Source: Polysphondylium violaceum
Lineage: Eukaryota > Evosea > Eumycetozoa > Dictyosteliales > Dictyosteliaceae
Length of the DNA: 64,000 bases
Assembly (NCBI GenBank): GCA_000277445.1
Contig: AJWJ01000029.1
Location: 1-64,000 of the forward strand
Direction of reading: 5' to 3'
How positions within the stretch are numbered: the stretch's first letter is position 1; each line of letters starts with the position of its first letter. Made by a program: the position numbers and the translations under genes. Below are positions 22,587 to 34,792 of the stretch, one piece after another. The notes beneath the pieces were generated by a model, which was given only the letters and a program-made list of their open reading frames with translations, was not told the DNA's origin and made no database searches.

Positions 22587-24843
22587 TTAAATCTTTGATT
22601 TAAGATACATATTATTATATCTAGCAAGGGCCCAAAGTGGGAAAATGTTCTTGTAATTTGAATAAGAAATCATACAATTGAAATTAAAGACACCAATAAT
22701 TGACTCTTGTGGGAAATCACCATTTGGATATTGTTTTGAAATCAAGTATTTGATACCTCTTTCAATGACTTCTCTATCTGGATATTTGGCGGCCATCAAG
22801 GAGAGTAAAGCCCAACCAGTATTTACAATTTGAGATTGTTCATGATGAACATAGTTTTTAGTGACATTTGATTTAAATGATTCACCCCAACCACCATCTT
22901 GTCTTTGCTTAGAGACCAAGAATTTGCATGCCTTGACAATGTGTGGGCTATTGAGTGGTTCACCACTGGCGACAAGACCTTCAATACCAAACCAAGTGCC
23001 ATAGGTAAAGCAAATACCCCAGCTACCAATCCAGGAGCCATCTTCTCTTTGAATGGATTTGATGAATTTGACACCACGTTGAATGGATCTATTGATCTCT
23101 TTGATTCTTGGGTGGGATGGTGCAAACTTTCTAAATGAACACATAGCTTGAATACAGGCGGCAGAGCATTCGACATACGAGTAATCAATCATAATGTTGT
23201 GGAAAACTTCAGAGGGATTGAATTTCTCTAACCATTTTGGACCACGAGTGTTTTCATAAGAGGCCCAACCACCATCTTTGTTTTGAAGACTGAGGATCAC
23301 ATTGATACCGTCGGCAACTCTTTCCAAACTGATTGGATCGATAAAGTTGAGAGAACGGAGGGCGAGGGCAGCTTTGATACCTTCGGCGGTGCAATCGGAA
23401 ATGGGCCAACCGTGATCTACGGTAGAGAATGGCCAGGCACCCTTGGAGATGTGACGGAAGTATTTTTCCATTTCTGGGGCATCGTATGGAACTTGAGAGA
23501 TATCCAAATAGTCGTTGGCCTTTTTCATACAGTCTTGGACTTGATTGGAAATGCCAGTCTCGATAAAGGCTTGGATGGTAAAGGCTGTGTCCCAAAGTTG
23601 AGAGCCATTGTAACCTTGCATCTTCATACCGTCGTGTGAGAGCCAAAGATAGTCTAAAAGACGATCAGCGTGTTTATAGAAATTGGCAGACTTTCCTTCA
23701 CGGTCCCAAACACAAAGCATGTTGACAACCTTGTTGACTGGACCAATGTCAATGTATTTTGTTTGTTCGTCTTCGTAACGAATGTGGTCAAAAGTCATAT
23801 CGATGGCTTTGTCTCTCAACCATTTGGAATGGACCTTTTCATAGGCAGTCAAGGAGCCGTTGATGGCCTTTAAGAGAAGTGTGTGTGGATTGTACATATC
23901 CAAACTAGAGATATTGTTTCTTTGGGCGCTCCAATCAATCTTGTCGTAATCCATAGTGTAGAGCTCACGTCTGAGTGAACGAACGAGATCAGTTTCTTGA
24001 CAAGTGGTCTTACGGGCGTAAATATAAGACATTGGGAGATAAACCATACGACAATGACACCACCATCTGCCTGGGGCAATGGGAAGACTGTATGGTAATA
24101 ACCAAAATTCAATGGGAATTGGGTTAAGGCCTTCCCAAGAGTATACATTCAAAGTGGCCAACCAAAATTTACCCCAAGATGGAATACCGGTGGCACCACC
24201 ATTGTCTTGTAAAAACTTTCTAGCCTTTACAATCTCTGGTTGATTCTCTGGTAATCCTAAAATTCTCAATGAAACATATTGAAGTGCAGTACCAAAAATA
24301 TCTGAATGTGCCTCAATATGACTATTATTATAATTAATTAATTAATCATTCAACTAACCAACTCATATAGACCAATACTTACAGACCCCAACCACCATCT
24401 TTTGGATTTTGTCTATTTAATAAATATCTAATGATTTCTTTTTGATATGGCTCTGGTAATGAATGACCTGTAATATAGCAAGTGATAACTAAACCTGGTA
24501 AAAGAAACATTGGACCACCATAATCACCGGCCCAGTGACCATCTTCAGTTTGGACAGCTGAAAAATATTGAATAGCCTTAGTGATGGCTTCTTGAGGTGA
24601 TGTAGCTGGAGTTAAATTACATCCTGGTGGACATGAAGTACCCTTTTATTTGGTAGATAGACATAGGTTGATTAGTTTTTCTGCAGACACATATCGATAC
24701 ATCACCTGCAAAGACCGATGTTGTCAACTTACTGGTTCTTTAAGGTTCAACAAATGAACATCGACATCTGATGGATTTGGATTTGGAGTGGAATCGTATC
24801 TCCAAACTTGTCTTCCTCTATCAACTTCTAATCTCCAAGACAT
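22587..24843 (-). CDS. cas1: Cycloartenol synthase
   Basis: Reverse-strand exons 24843-24733, 24642-24383 and 24321-22587 give 701 residues, close to Dictyostelium Cas1. It starts [19 protein letters not shown]. It contains the protonating motif DCTAE (near residue 415), repeated QW motifs ([62 protein letters not shown]) and the oxidosqualene cyclase signature. The membrane-bound enzyme cyclises 2,3-oxidosqualene to cycloartenol, the first step of dictyostelid sterol synthesis. The choice of cycloartenol over lanosterol rests on known amoebozoan chemistry, not on residues checked here. It is divergent from mad2 with 582 bp between starts. Confidence 0.95.
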
Positions 24844-25425
24844 TATTAACAATGCTTAATAATAACAATAGACGAAATATAAGAATGAGTTTAGTGATGA
24901 TCTTTTTTTTTCCAAAGGGAACCAAAGACGCAGACAAAAAACAAAAAAAAATAAAAATAAATTTAGAAAAAAAAAAAAAAAAAAAAATACTTATTTTCAA
25001 AAAATCTTTCATTCAAAATTTTGATCAATTTGTGATATTTCAACTCATTCAAGAGCATATAACAACAACACTTTATCCATATTGGGAATTTAGCGTAAAA
25101 CACTGACACAATACCAAGGGTTATCCCTTTGTCACCATATCACATATAAATATAAATAGATATAGAACTTGTCTCTTGAGAATTGAAAAAATAAAATAAA
25201 TAAAAAAACACATGTAACCCTTCCTGTTTCGTTGATGAGTTCAACACATGATCTGAATGAGTTATACATATTTAAATATTATTTTTTTCCACTCCAACCA
25301 CTTGGCGCGCAAATTTAAAATTTTTTTTGAAAAATTTTCAAGAGCGTGTTTTGGTTGTTGATATTGCGTCCAAACAAACAATTTCAGTGATTCCCCCAAC
25401 ACTACACAAACACACATCATAAAAC
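24844..25425. other. Divergent promoter region between cas1 and mad2
   Basis: Spacer between two divergent start codons, with long poly-A runs (near 24965-24990) and CACACA stretches just before mad2. No further gene is seen. Confidence 0.6.
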
Positions 25426-26308
25426 ATGCAAGCCATTGCATCAAAGTCCAATATCACCTTGAAAGGCTCCACCGATATTGTGACTGAATTTTTTGGTAAA
25501 TATAGTTTCGATAAACAACATTTGTTCGTGTTTGTATTAATGTACCATCATTAGCATATAGTATCAATACAATTCTTTTTCAAAGAGGTTTATATCCATC
25601 AGAATCATTCACCAGAGTTGCTAAATATGGTCTACCAATTTTAGTCACTAACGATCAAGGATTAAAAGATTATCTTGAAAATGTATTAAAACAACTTTCA
25701 GGTATGTACATACATTCAGACTGTAGATTCGATGTGTATTTGTGCACAAATACTCATACTAATTTCCCTTCCACCCACAGCTTGGCTATTGGCTGATGAA
25801 GTTCAAAAACTTGTTTTAGTAATCACAGATCTAGTTACCAAGGAAGCATTGGAAAGATGGGTATTTGATATTCAAGCTGATATTCCTAAAGAAGGAGAGT
25901 AAGTTTAATAATCATCATCACCACTATCACTATCACATAACTAACACCAACATCATTGTTAATATAGACCACAAAGAAATAAACCAGAAAAAGAAATCAT
26001 GAATGAAATCCAAGCAATCATTAGACAAATTACAGCAAGTGTCACATTCTTACCACTTTTACCAAATGCTTGTACATTTGATCTCTTGGTCTATACTAAA
26101 AAAGAGGCAAATGTTCCTCAAAAATGGGAAGAATCTGATCCAAAATATATTACAAACTCTCAACAAGTGAAACTTAGATCTTTTACAACCTCGGTAAGTA
26201 ATCTTTTATCTATATATGTCTATTGCTATCTTTATACTAACTGTAGTGTACAAAAAATAGATTCATAAAGTTGATTCGATGGTTGCTTATAAACTCAATA
26301 ACGAATAA
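25426..26308 (+). CDS. mad2l1: Spindle assembly checkpoint protein Mad2
   Basis: Exons 25426-25495, 25555-25701, 25781-25898, 25968-26193 and 26261-26308 give 202 residues, the exact family size. It is a single HORMA domain. Motifs match vertebrate MAD2L1 along the whole length, such as ITLKGSTDIVTEFF, SINTILFQRGLYPSE, RQITASVTFLPLLPN and the safety-belt region WEESDPKYITNSQQVKLRSF with IHKVDSMVAYKL at the end. Mad2 binds Mad1 and Cdc20 at unattached kinetochores and restrains the anaphase-promoting complex. The gene is rich in short introns and ends 104 bp from the convergent phosphatase gene. Confidence 0.96.
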
Positions 26309-26412
26309 CCATGTAATTTAAATAGACACAAACCAATACAATAATAATACAATAATATGTTTTTATAATTAATGAATGAATAGTAGTGGATCATGATTGT
26401 ACTATCTATTAT

Positions 26413-27386
26413 TTATGTATTTAATTTCTTTTTTCTTTCTTTTGTTAATTCTTCATCGAAAGCTTTTAAACGTCTAACAAAACCAGGATTTGGTTGAATA
26501 ATACATCTCTTTGATTTTACAAACTTATAGGTATCAAAATAAGGTGTGTCCATAGTTTTCATGAGATAGGCAATCACCACCGATGCACTTCTGCTAATAC
26601 CCACTTGACAATGAACAAGTACTCTACCATTGGATTGTTTAGCTTCCTCTATAAATTTGATAATTGGTTGAAAATGTTCATCAATATTTGCACTGACTCT
26701 ATCGTCCACATCTGCTCTATAGTATTTATATAGATGTGTATAGGAATCTTGAACTTCACTTGCCATATTAACTATATGTGTAATTTCTATATTGACAGAT
26801 AAAGTAGTATTAGTATATATATTTGTTGTTATCAACAACAACACATACTTAGTGATTTAAGTTTATTCAAACATTGTGCAGTTTCGCCACCAAGATACAA
26901 AAAGTCTTTGATAACCTCTGAGGGATAGAGTTCTGGTGTTATTTTGAATTTTGCAACCATGAATGGATATTCACGTTGAAATGATTCAAAATCACCTGTA
27001 AAAGTGTACAACACGTTGGTTTTCTTTTTGTTTGAAATAAAGTACTGTAGCACACACTTTTCCCATGTGTCTATGATATCTGTATTGAGAGACAATGCCT
27101 TATCACTATAGACAATGACCTTTCTATGAGCAGTATTCCAAAAACTTGCTTCATAGTTTTCTTTAATATATTTATCTATATCAAACAAACTATAATCTAT
27201 AGGAGATGATCCTGGTGGTGGAGTATTTATGGCTAGTCTAATATGACCTTTACTAAAAGACTCTGTGTCTCTGCAATCTATGATGACTTTGTTATTTGGA
27301 AATTCTTGCAATAGATTAAACAATGCCATAGAGTCTATTTCATCGTTGGCTGTCGAATCTATGATAGAACTTTCTCTAAAAAACAT
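26413..27386 (-). CDS. Dual-specificity protein phosphatase with N-terminal rhodanese-like domain
   Basis: Exons 27386-26849 and 26786-26413 on the reverse strand give 303 residues. The first half is rhodanese-like (NNKVIIDCRDTESFSKGHI). The second half is a DUSP catalytic domain starting YPSEVIKDFLYLGGETAQ, with VHCQVGISRSASVVIAYLM carrying the HCxxGxxR loop intact and the general acid in YRADVDDRVSANI. The arrangement is that of MAP kinase phosphatases, so dephosphorylation of Tyr and Thr in a kinase is likely. Specific substrates are unknown. The frame is open upstream of 27386 but has no ATG there. It converges on mad2. Confidence 0.88.
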
Positions 27387-27955
27387 ATTTATATTACTAT
27401 TACTATAATTATTACTATTATTACTCTTATAATCACAAAAATAACACAAAAGTGGTTGAATTGTTCCCTTTTATTTTATTTTTTTTTTTTGTTTAATTTT
27501 TTAATTTCCAGCCAAATTCAGAGAAAAAACTGATAGTGGTAAAATTCTTCCAAAAAATGGGAAAGTCATTTTACCCATTGAAACCGGTACCTCAGTTGAA
27601 AAAAGTTTTTGGTGGACCTATCAATGAATATCAAAATTAATAGACAAAACTAGATACACACTTTTTAAATCATAAAGTATTGAAGAAATCAATGTATAAT
27701 TAAAAACTCATTATTATTTATTTAAGAGATAGTGTTTTAATCGATAAATTTTAAAACATCAATCAAATAGTTAAAATTTTAATTTAAAATTTAAAATATC
27801 CAAAAGTGTGTAAATCATCTGTCCCATTTTTTAAATCTAGTAGATTTTACCACACCTACAAATATCTATTTATCTATATGATGGAAATGATGTTTTAAAT
27901 TAAATCTTTTTCAATCTATCTAATTGGAATAGAAAAGGGGGTAATGTTATCGGGG

Positions 27956-28038
27956 TTATTTATGGAAAAACAACATATATGTTGTATTTACCAAATATAG
28001 AATTGAAATCTATTATTGTTATCCCATTCCATAAATAA
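27956..28038. promoter_or_regulatory. Nested palindrome: 12-bp inverted repeat around a 14-bp palindrome
   Basis: TTATTTATGGAA (27956-27967) and its exact reverse complement (28027-28038) flank the perfect palindrome CAACATATATGTTG (27971-27984). The unit lies about 245 bp upstream of the small-gene ATG. A binding site for a dimeric regulator is inferred. In AT-rich DNA chance is a serious alternative, less so for both together. Confidence 0.4.
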
Positions 28039-28204
28039 AGCACCACTACTCTATTTGATGTGTATCAATTCTAATGAAATCATAAAAGTGATGTGTAAAC
28101 TATTGGTAAAAACATTTAATGTTAATCCCAGTACCATTCAAATAAACCAATAGTCATAAACAACTTTTTCTTCTTTTGGGAAAGCTAAACAACACAGAAA
28201 AAAG

Positions 28205-28212
28205 TATAAATA
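28205..28212 (+). promoter_or_regulatory. TATA box of the small two-exon gene
   Basis: TATAAATA sits 70 bp upstream of the ATG at 28282, followed by an A/C-rich leader. This spacing is usual for dictyostelid TATA elements. Confidence 0.5.
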
Positions 28213-28281
28213 GACATTCCAACAACAAACTATTTTCAATAAATACATAAATACTAAAAACAATACTTTTAAAATCAAAAT

Positions 28282-28469
28282 ATGTTATCAATGAAATTAA
28301 ACACTGTCTCTGCCACTTCCACTACTTTAAGTAAGTTTGTTTTAATAATTTAATAACTTGATATTAGATAATTAACTCTGTTTGATGGTTAACTATAGTA
28401 TCCAGACAACCAACTTTTATTAAAAATGGAAATGATAGCACTCGAGTGAATCAATGCCCTATGCAATAG
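28282..28469 (+). CDS. Small two-exon gene, 39 aa, unknown function
   Basis: Exon 1 (28282-28330) starts MLSMKLNTVSATSTTL. A 68-nt intron with GTAAGT donor and TATAG acceptor leads to exon 2 (28399-28469), which ends VNQCPMQ and a stop. The join is in frame and gives 39 residues with one Cys. A good AAAAT-ATG context, a TATA box and palindromic elements upstream support a real transcription unit. Dictyostelids have many tiny Ser/Thr-rich two-exon genes expressed in development, and this looks like one, but I recognise no specific family. A chance join cannot be excluded. Confidence 0.5.
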
Positions 28470-28533
28470 ACATTTATTTATAAAACTATCTATTTATTCT
28501 TCTGTACAATAAAACAATCACATACTTTATTCT

Positions 28534-29949
28534 TTAATCATCACGGTCATAGTTTCTATAATCTTCAACTTTAAACTGTTTTAAACTTTTGTTAAAATGA
28601 TGATAGTTGTCATCACTATTATTCTTGTTACTATTATTCTTACTACTATTATTTTTAATACTATTATTACTATTTTTCAGAGTACTTTTATCTGATTTAC
28701 TATTTAAACTCTTTTTATTTTGACTTTGACCACTGTTACTGTTGTTTGTGTTACTACTAATTTTATTCTTTTTATTACTATTGTAATTATTGTTATTACT
28801 ATAGCTTTCATTATCATAATCATCTCTCTTCCTCTTGTAGGTTTGGTTTTGATTTTGGTATTGATTTTGATTATATTTGTTGTTGTAATTGTTCTTTTTA
28901 CTCTTATAACTGTTGTCATAGTAATCGTCATCATCACCATCATAGTACTCTGTTGTTTTATTATATTTTCCTCCTCCATATTTCTTGTTACTATTATAAC
29001 CACCACCATTACTATTGTAATCTCTATCACTATATCTCGATGACATCTTTTTACTCCTCCAATCGTGATCACGATTGCTGCCTTTGAACCAATCTCTTTT
29101 ATCTTCTTTTTTCTTTGATACTTTTTTCATCTCTCTTTCTTTTTCAGCCATTCTCGTTCTCATTCGAGTTTGTTTTTCTTTGATTGTCTTTTCATCTTCA
29201 TCCTCTGCATTATACATTTTACCAAAAGAGAATCCTTTGTGTTTTTGGAATAGTTTAATATCAGAGTTATTAAAATATGTCATATTCTTGTGATAACATA
29301 ACTAGTAGTAGGAAATGTGTGTATATATATTAGTCGGAATATTCGATTTTAAAAGCTAACAAACAAACATACTCTTGGATAATGGCCATATAGACCACAT
29401 TTAAAACATATGTATTGAGGACAAGTACTTGTGTAATGACCAAACTCGCCACATCTAAAACAAGGTCTATCCTCGACTGAATTTGGACAATCAAACGAAG
29501 GATGATCATCGTAAGCTCCACACTTTTCACACTTTATAGTTTCACCAATAAAATATCTTTGCTAAATATTTAGTTGTATTAATACTATAGTTATAATAGA
29601 GACAATAGGGTTTAAAAATTAAAAGACATTTACAGCTGATATTGATGTTCTAGGTCTTCTTCTACCATTATTATTGCTATTATTATCTACATTTCCTAAA
29701 ATGATCTCATCTTGTTCTTTTTCATTTACAGAATCTAAAATTGTTTGAGTTGATTGTTGGGTATTGTTCAACACCTTTTGTTTAATATCTTCGTTATCCA
29801 ATTGTCCCAATGTGGCCTTTAACATAAAAATATCATCATCTTCAATATTATCTGTTTCATCGTATCCAATAAACTCTTTGAAAATATCCTCTTTACTAGG
29901 TGTTGATGGTTTAATATTTATGATACCATTATTATTATTACTTGAATTG

Positions 29950-29981
<32 letters not shown>

Positions 29982-30209
29982 TATAACAGTAGATTCTACT
30001 TTATATGTATTGGCATTACTATTATATTGAATATCTGAAGCTATATCTATGTTATCGTTATGATCATCAACATCATCTTTATCATCTATAAGAATAATTG
30101 GTGATGCTTTTTTTGTTGTTTTCGTTGATGATTGTTGTTTCTTTTTCCTTTTCGATATACTCTCTTCATCAGAAGATATAATAATGGTTGATGTTGTTGG
30201 TGTAGGCAT
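28534..30209 (-). CDS. CCHC zinc-knuckle protein (ZCCHC7/Air-like)
   Basis: Reverse-strand exons 30209-29634, 29561-29373 and 29301-28534 give 510 residues. The short middle exon carries three knuckles: CEKCGAYDDHPSFDC, CFRCGEFGHYTSTC and CFKCGLYGHYPRLC, the last completed across the second intron. The N terminus is acidic and Ser/Asn-rich. The C terminus is a basic helix (KEKQTRMRTRMAEKEREMKK) followed by Tyr/Asn/Lys/Arg-rich sequence. Consecutive knuckles and basic tails suggest binding of single-stranded RNA, as in TRAMP-complex Air proteins or ZCCHC7. That equivalence is tentative because only the knuckles are alike. Confidence 0.82.
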
Positions 30210-31041
30210 TGTAGTTGATGAAGAGATAGATATATTTATTTTTCAATTGATATTACTGTGCACAATTATTCACACGTTACAACTAAGCGAAAAATAAATT
30301 GGGGAAAAAAAAATTAAAAAAAAAGACGAGACGACATTTGTGTAAAAATCGAGAATTTATTTTTATGCCTTTGCACAATGGGGGGGGAAGAGGTAATGAT
30401 GGTGAATTCAGACAAATATTAGCATGAGAATTAGCATGAGAATTAGCATTGTAAATAAAATATGAACAACAATGAGCCCTGTTATATGGGTCACGTTCAA
30501 GTTTATTTGAAAACTACGAATTCTCTTGTTGGATCAAGAACCGAGATCATTACAATTTACTCATTTTCCTTTTTTTTTTTGTTATCAAATATTTGTTTGA
30601 AAAAAAAAAATAATATATATATAATCTTATCTATAAGCACAATTTGAATCTCCTTTTATATCTCTTTTCTATTTTCTAAACTATTCTTACCAACATCATG
30701 GTTTTTGGAATAAACCTTTGATTTTCTCAAACAATAAAGAAGTGGTTCTCATTGTGTGTCTTATTTTTTTCTTTAGAACATTTCTATGCCAACTCTGGGG
30801 CACTACCGGTGTGACGTAGGAATAAAGATATTTTGATGAGTAGCCCACTCTTCCTTAGAATTGAGGATTTTTTCCATTTCTTTGAGAAAAATTTTTTAGA
30901 AAAAAATAATTTAATTTTTTTTAATTTTTTTAAAAATTTTTTTTTCACACCTCGTAAATAAAAACACCTCTCCAAAGCTATATTATTTTATTTTTTTGTA
31001 TTTATTATTTTTAGTATTACATATATATTTTACTAGTAAAA
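30210..31041. other. Divergent spacer with a short tandem repeat
   Basis: Spacer between two divergent genes. It holds a 12-bp tandem repeat (30418-30449), a G8 run near 30380 and A/T homopolymers near 30900-30950. No gene is convincing on either strand. Confidence 0.6.
30418..30449. repeat. 12-bp tandem repeat, 2.7 copies
   Basis: ATTAGCATGAGA occurs twice in tandem, followed by a partial third copy ATTAGCATT. It is intergenic and its function is unknown. Confidence 0.85.
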
Positions 31042-31596
31042 ATGGCATTTGACAGTCAACAACAAGCTCAATCACAACAACAACAACAACCATTGTTGGC
31101 ACCACAACAACCACAACAAGTTGCTCAACAACCACAACAAGTTGCCCAACAACCAATCCCATACAGTGAAGCCCAATACGCTGCCCCAGTTGGATACCAA
31201 TACGGTGCTGCCCCATACAACGGATCAGCCAACTTTGCCCCATTACCATCACAACAACAACAACCACAAAATGGTAACTACTATCCAGTCTATCAAGGTC
31301 AATATGTTCAACCAGGTTATGTAAACAACTACCAACCTGCTCCAGTCATTGTCGAAAGACACTCTGGTTCAACCACCTCTGGTAGAGACACCACCGGTGC
31401 CTTGATCATCTTTGTCTGTGGTTTCTTCCTCAGTTGTGTATGGTTGGCTGGTTGCATGTATTTCCGTTCAAGAGAACCACTCGCTAGAGGTTTAGGTATT
31501 CTTTCTGTTTGTCTCTTTTTAATTGGTGTCATCGTAGCTATCATTGTATTATCAGTCATGTTGAGTAATACAAATTCATATTATTATTACAACTAG
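31042..31596 (+). CDS. Gln-rich protein with two C-terminal transmembrane helices
   Basis: A single exon encodes 184 residues, starting right after an A-rich leader. The first 110 residues are Gln/Pro/Tyr-rich with PQQPQQVAQQ repeats, a composition like tail-exposed, low-complexity cytosolic segments. Two hydrophobic helices follow (ALIIFVCGFFLSCVWLAGC and LGILSVCLFLIGVIVAIIVL), separated by a short basic turn, YFRSREPLARG. The end, SNTNSYYYYN, is polar. There is no signal peptide, so both termini are probably cytosolic. Codons are strongly biased to preferred forms (CAA, CCA, GCC, ATC), suggesting high expression. The family is not recognised. Confidence 0.8.
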   Translation: MAFDSQQQAQSQQQQQPLLAPQQPQQVAQQPQQVAQQPIPYSEAQYAAPVGYQYGAAPYNGSANFAPLPSQQQQPQNGNYYPVYQGQYVQPGYVNNYQPAPVIVERHSGSTTSGRDTTGALIIFVCGFFLSCVWLAGCMYFRSREPLARGLGILSVCLFLIGVIVAIIVLSVMLSNTNSYYYYN

Positions 31597-32992
31597 ATTG
31601 TTTGATAGAGATACATTGTAATATCGCCCTTTAGGTTTTTTTTTCCCTTACTTGTGATTATGGTCCATCATCATTAAAAAAAACAGCAAGAAATCAAAAG
31701 GGTATACCACAACAACTACCTACAACTCTATCCCTCTCAACCCAACACCCTTTCTTAAATTTAATCATCTCATCGATTAAAAAAACTTATTAACAAGAAA
31801 TTAAAACCCAATTTTATTAATATTTTTTCTTTTTTTCATAAATATTATAAAATCATTCCAAAACTAAATCACATCTAATATAATCATTTTTTTTCTGTAA
31901 TAAATTATTCAAAATTTAAATATTTATGTATATATTCTAATATTAATACTTTTGCAAAATTTTTTGTCTTTCGAAAAAAAAAAAAAAACATTACTCTATT
32001 TTGGGAACCGTTGAAAACTTTTGAGGATTCCCCAAATCATCCAGACGAAAATCACAAATAATGTATTTCTATTGTGTGTATAAAAAAATAGAAATACTTC
32101 AAAAATAGAAAAGATTAATTTTTACCAAAATTTATTTAAATTTTAAATTTTGTTTCTCAATTATAAAAGAGTTAATCCCTTATTTGCAGTTGGGTTAATA
32201 TAATTTCAGGGTAAAATACTTGATCATCAAAAGTACAATGTAAACATAATTATATTGCAAGATATAGTGGGGACTTGCATTCTCTAAATAGTTTAGAAAT
32301 GATATCATCACTCCATCTACCTCTTCCACGAAAAGTTGACAAAAAAGCCCCATGCTTCTATAAGGCCTCAGAGGTTAAATACGACAAATACCAAATTGGA
32401 TTTGCATACAAATGTATAAAATCTTTCTTACAAGCCCAAACCAACAACTTTATCGATCCACAGTCAATAATTCTTCCACTTTAATTGCCATAATCACCAA
32501 CCCATCCAGAAAACCAAATGATGTAATGAAATCTTCAATAATCTCTTTCATTCAACATTTCTTACTTCTTTAAATATGACACTTCATCGATCCAAGATAT
32601 TTCGACCACTCAAATGCTTCTTTTCAATCATCAATGGAATGGCCAAGTTTTGCCTTCTCAACATCATCCATTCATCTTCCCTGTCATTATTATAGCTATC
32701 AACAATGTTTGTGGAAAAATTGTTTATTTTTCCTTTTTATCTGTTATATTCATATTTTCATAAATAATTACGTATTAATGGTTCCAAAATATTTACAAGG
32801 TGTTTTTTTTTTTACAACTATATAAAAATAATACTTGGTATTTTGTTTTTTTTTATTTTTTGATTTTGATAAAATATATTTTATAAAAGTGATTTGATAA
32901 AAGTAATAGTTATAGTTGCTATTGTTGTCGACAAGGAGATTAAAAGTAAATCCAAAAGTATATATATTATTATTATTATGATTAAGGAAGCC
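31597..32992. other. Convergent spacer, 1.4 kb, with a possible coding relic
   Basis: Mostly AT-rich. Between about 32260 and 32700 composition rises and short frames look protein-like on both strands (forward 32299-32484, MISSLHLPLPRKVDKKAPC...). No frame is sustained and no family is recognised, so this is at best a degraded gene. A small inverted repeat (TATTTCTATT...AATAGAAATA) lies near 32064-32093. Confidence 0.4.
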
Positions 32993-34792
32993 TTAGAGTT
33001 GATTAGTTTTTTTCAAACCAAATTGCTTCCAACAATCAATCATGCCATCGACTAATCTTTTCATAGAGTCGTCGTTGTGTACTGGTGATGGAGTGAGTCT
33101 GAATCTTTCGGTACCTTTTGGAACGGTTGGATAGTTGATTGGTTGCACATAGATGTTGTGATTGGCCAACAAATAGTCACTCATTTTCTTGCACAAAACG
33201 CTGTCGCCAACCATCAAGGGTACAATGTGGGATGGTGTTTCCAACACTGGTAAGTGGGCATCTTTGAGCATTTGTTTGAGTTTGTGTGTTCTTTCTTGGT
33301 GTTGTTGACGTTCCTTTTTGCTTTGCTTCAAGTAGCTGACACTGGCTCTGGCGCCGGCGGCAATAGAGGGTGGGATGGAGGTGGTAAAGATGAAACCAGG
33401 ACTGAGACATCTGATAGTGTCGACGATTTGGTTGTTAGCGGCAATGTAGCCTCCAAAGACACCAAATGCTTTACCGAGTGTGCCAGAGACAATGTCGACT
33501 CTGTCCATAAGGTTTTCACGCTCGCACACACCGGCACCTCTGTCGCCATAGAGACCGACGGCGTGCACTTCATCGATAAAGGTGATGGCGTTGTATTTGT
33601 CGGCAAGATCACAGATCTCAGCAATGGGGGCGATGGTACCGTCCATGCTATAGACAGACTCGAAAATGATGAGCTTGGGTCTGGCTGGATCGGCCTTGGA
33701 GAGGAGCTCTTCGAGATGTTGAATGTCGTTGTGTTTGAATACCTTTTTGTCGAGTTTACTATTACGAATGCCTTCAATTAGAGAGGCGTGGTTCTTTGCA
33801 TCGCTAAACACAATGCAGTCGGGCATAGCGGCAGCAATTGAGGTCACGGCAGAGACATTTGCAATGTAACAAGAGCCAAAGACAAGTGCATTGTCTTTGT
33901 TGTGGAGGTCAGCCAACTCTCTTTCCAACTTGACGTGTTCAGATGTAGTACCACTAATGTTTCTTGTGCCACCAGAGCCAGCACCCATCTTTTGAATGGC
34001 GCTAGTCATTTCATTTAAAACAACTGCATTTTGACCCATACCCAAGTAATCGTTACTGCACCAAACAGCAACTTCCTCAACTTGTTGTGGATTGGCAGCA
34101 GTAATTTGTTCATCTTCGTCAATCTCAATTTCAAATCTTTCAACAATCTCTGCTTTTTGATTGATAGTGTTTGATAATAATGATGCTGAAGAGTTTAATT
34201 GTTCAGTGGTTTCGTATCTCTTTGCATAAGGAAAAGCACCAACTTGTCTTTGAATGGTAGTGAATACTCTATATCTACCTTCCTCCTTGAGGTTTGTAAT
34301 AACCTTTTCAAAACTCTTTTGGTATGATGCTTTAAAGTTTGTTTGTTGTTGTTGTTGTTGTTGTTGTTGAATTTGTTGTTGTTGATTTCTTTCCATAATC
34401 TCTGATAAAGATTCTTGTTGTTGTTCAATCATATTCTTGTTTGAAGGATTCATCAACTCTGATAAAACTTCTAAACCTTTTTCTTGCTACATTATTTATA
34501 ATATACTACTATATTAAAATCTACACTATCTATGTATCTTAATAAATATTCAACTTACATCTTTTTTCATACCCTCTTCGACTACATTTGCGAATGGACA
34601 TTTTTGGAAAAAGTCTTTGGCATTATCTGGAGTGAGGGTGGAGGGATGTTGTTGTGGTTGTTGATTGGCTTTGAGGGCTGAGGAGGCAACCGACGAGGCA
34701 ACCGATGAGGAAGAAGTATTTATTGATCTGTGTAAAATAGGACAAACCTTGCCAATCATGTTGGAGACTTGACTCATTTGATTTGAAAACAT
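32993..34792 (-). CDS. alas: 5-aminolevulinate synthase, mitochondrial
   Basis: Exons 34792-34559 and 34486-32993 on the reverse strand give 575 residues. The domain order is a presequence, a Gln-rich stretch, then the alpha-oxoamine synthase fold ([53 protein letters not shown]). [15 protein letters not shown] carries the PLP-binding Lys. Two Cys-Pro motifs in the N-terminal extension ([20 protein letters not shown]) match heme-regulatory motifs of animal ALAS. The enzyme condenses glycine and succinyl-CoA to 5-aminolevulinate, the first step of heme synthesis in the matrix. Middle codons are GC-rich, as in PEPCK. Confidence 0.96.

Larger units (their letters stand above)
27387..28281. other. 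Spacer with palindromic promoter-like elements
   Basis: About 0.9 kb without a larger gene. Towards its end lie palindromes (27833-27847, 27971-27984), a 12-bp inverted repeat pair (27956-27967 with 28027-28038) and a TATA-like box (28205-28212), all upstream of the small gene starting at 28282. Confidence 0.6.

Noticed and set aside
30784-30975. 63-codon Lys/Phe-rich reverse frame before the Gln-rich membrane protein
   Set aside because: Arises from A/T homopolymers; no conserved features and no promoter context.
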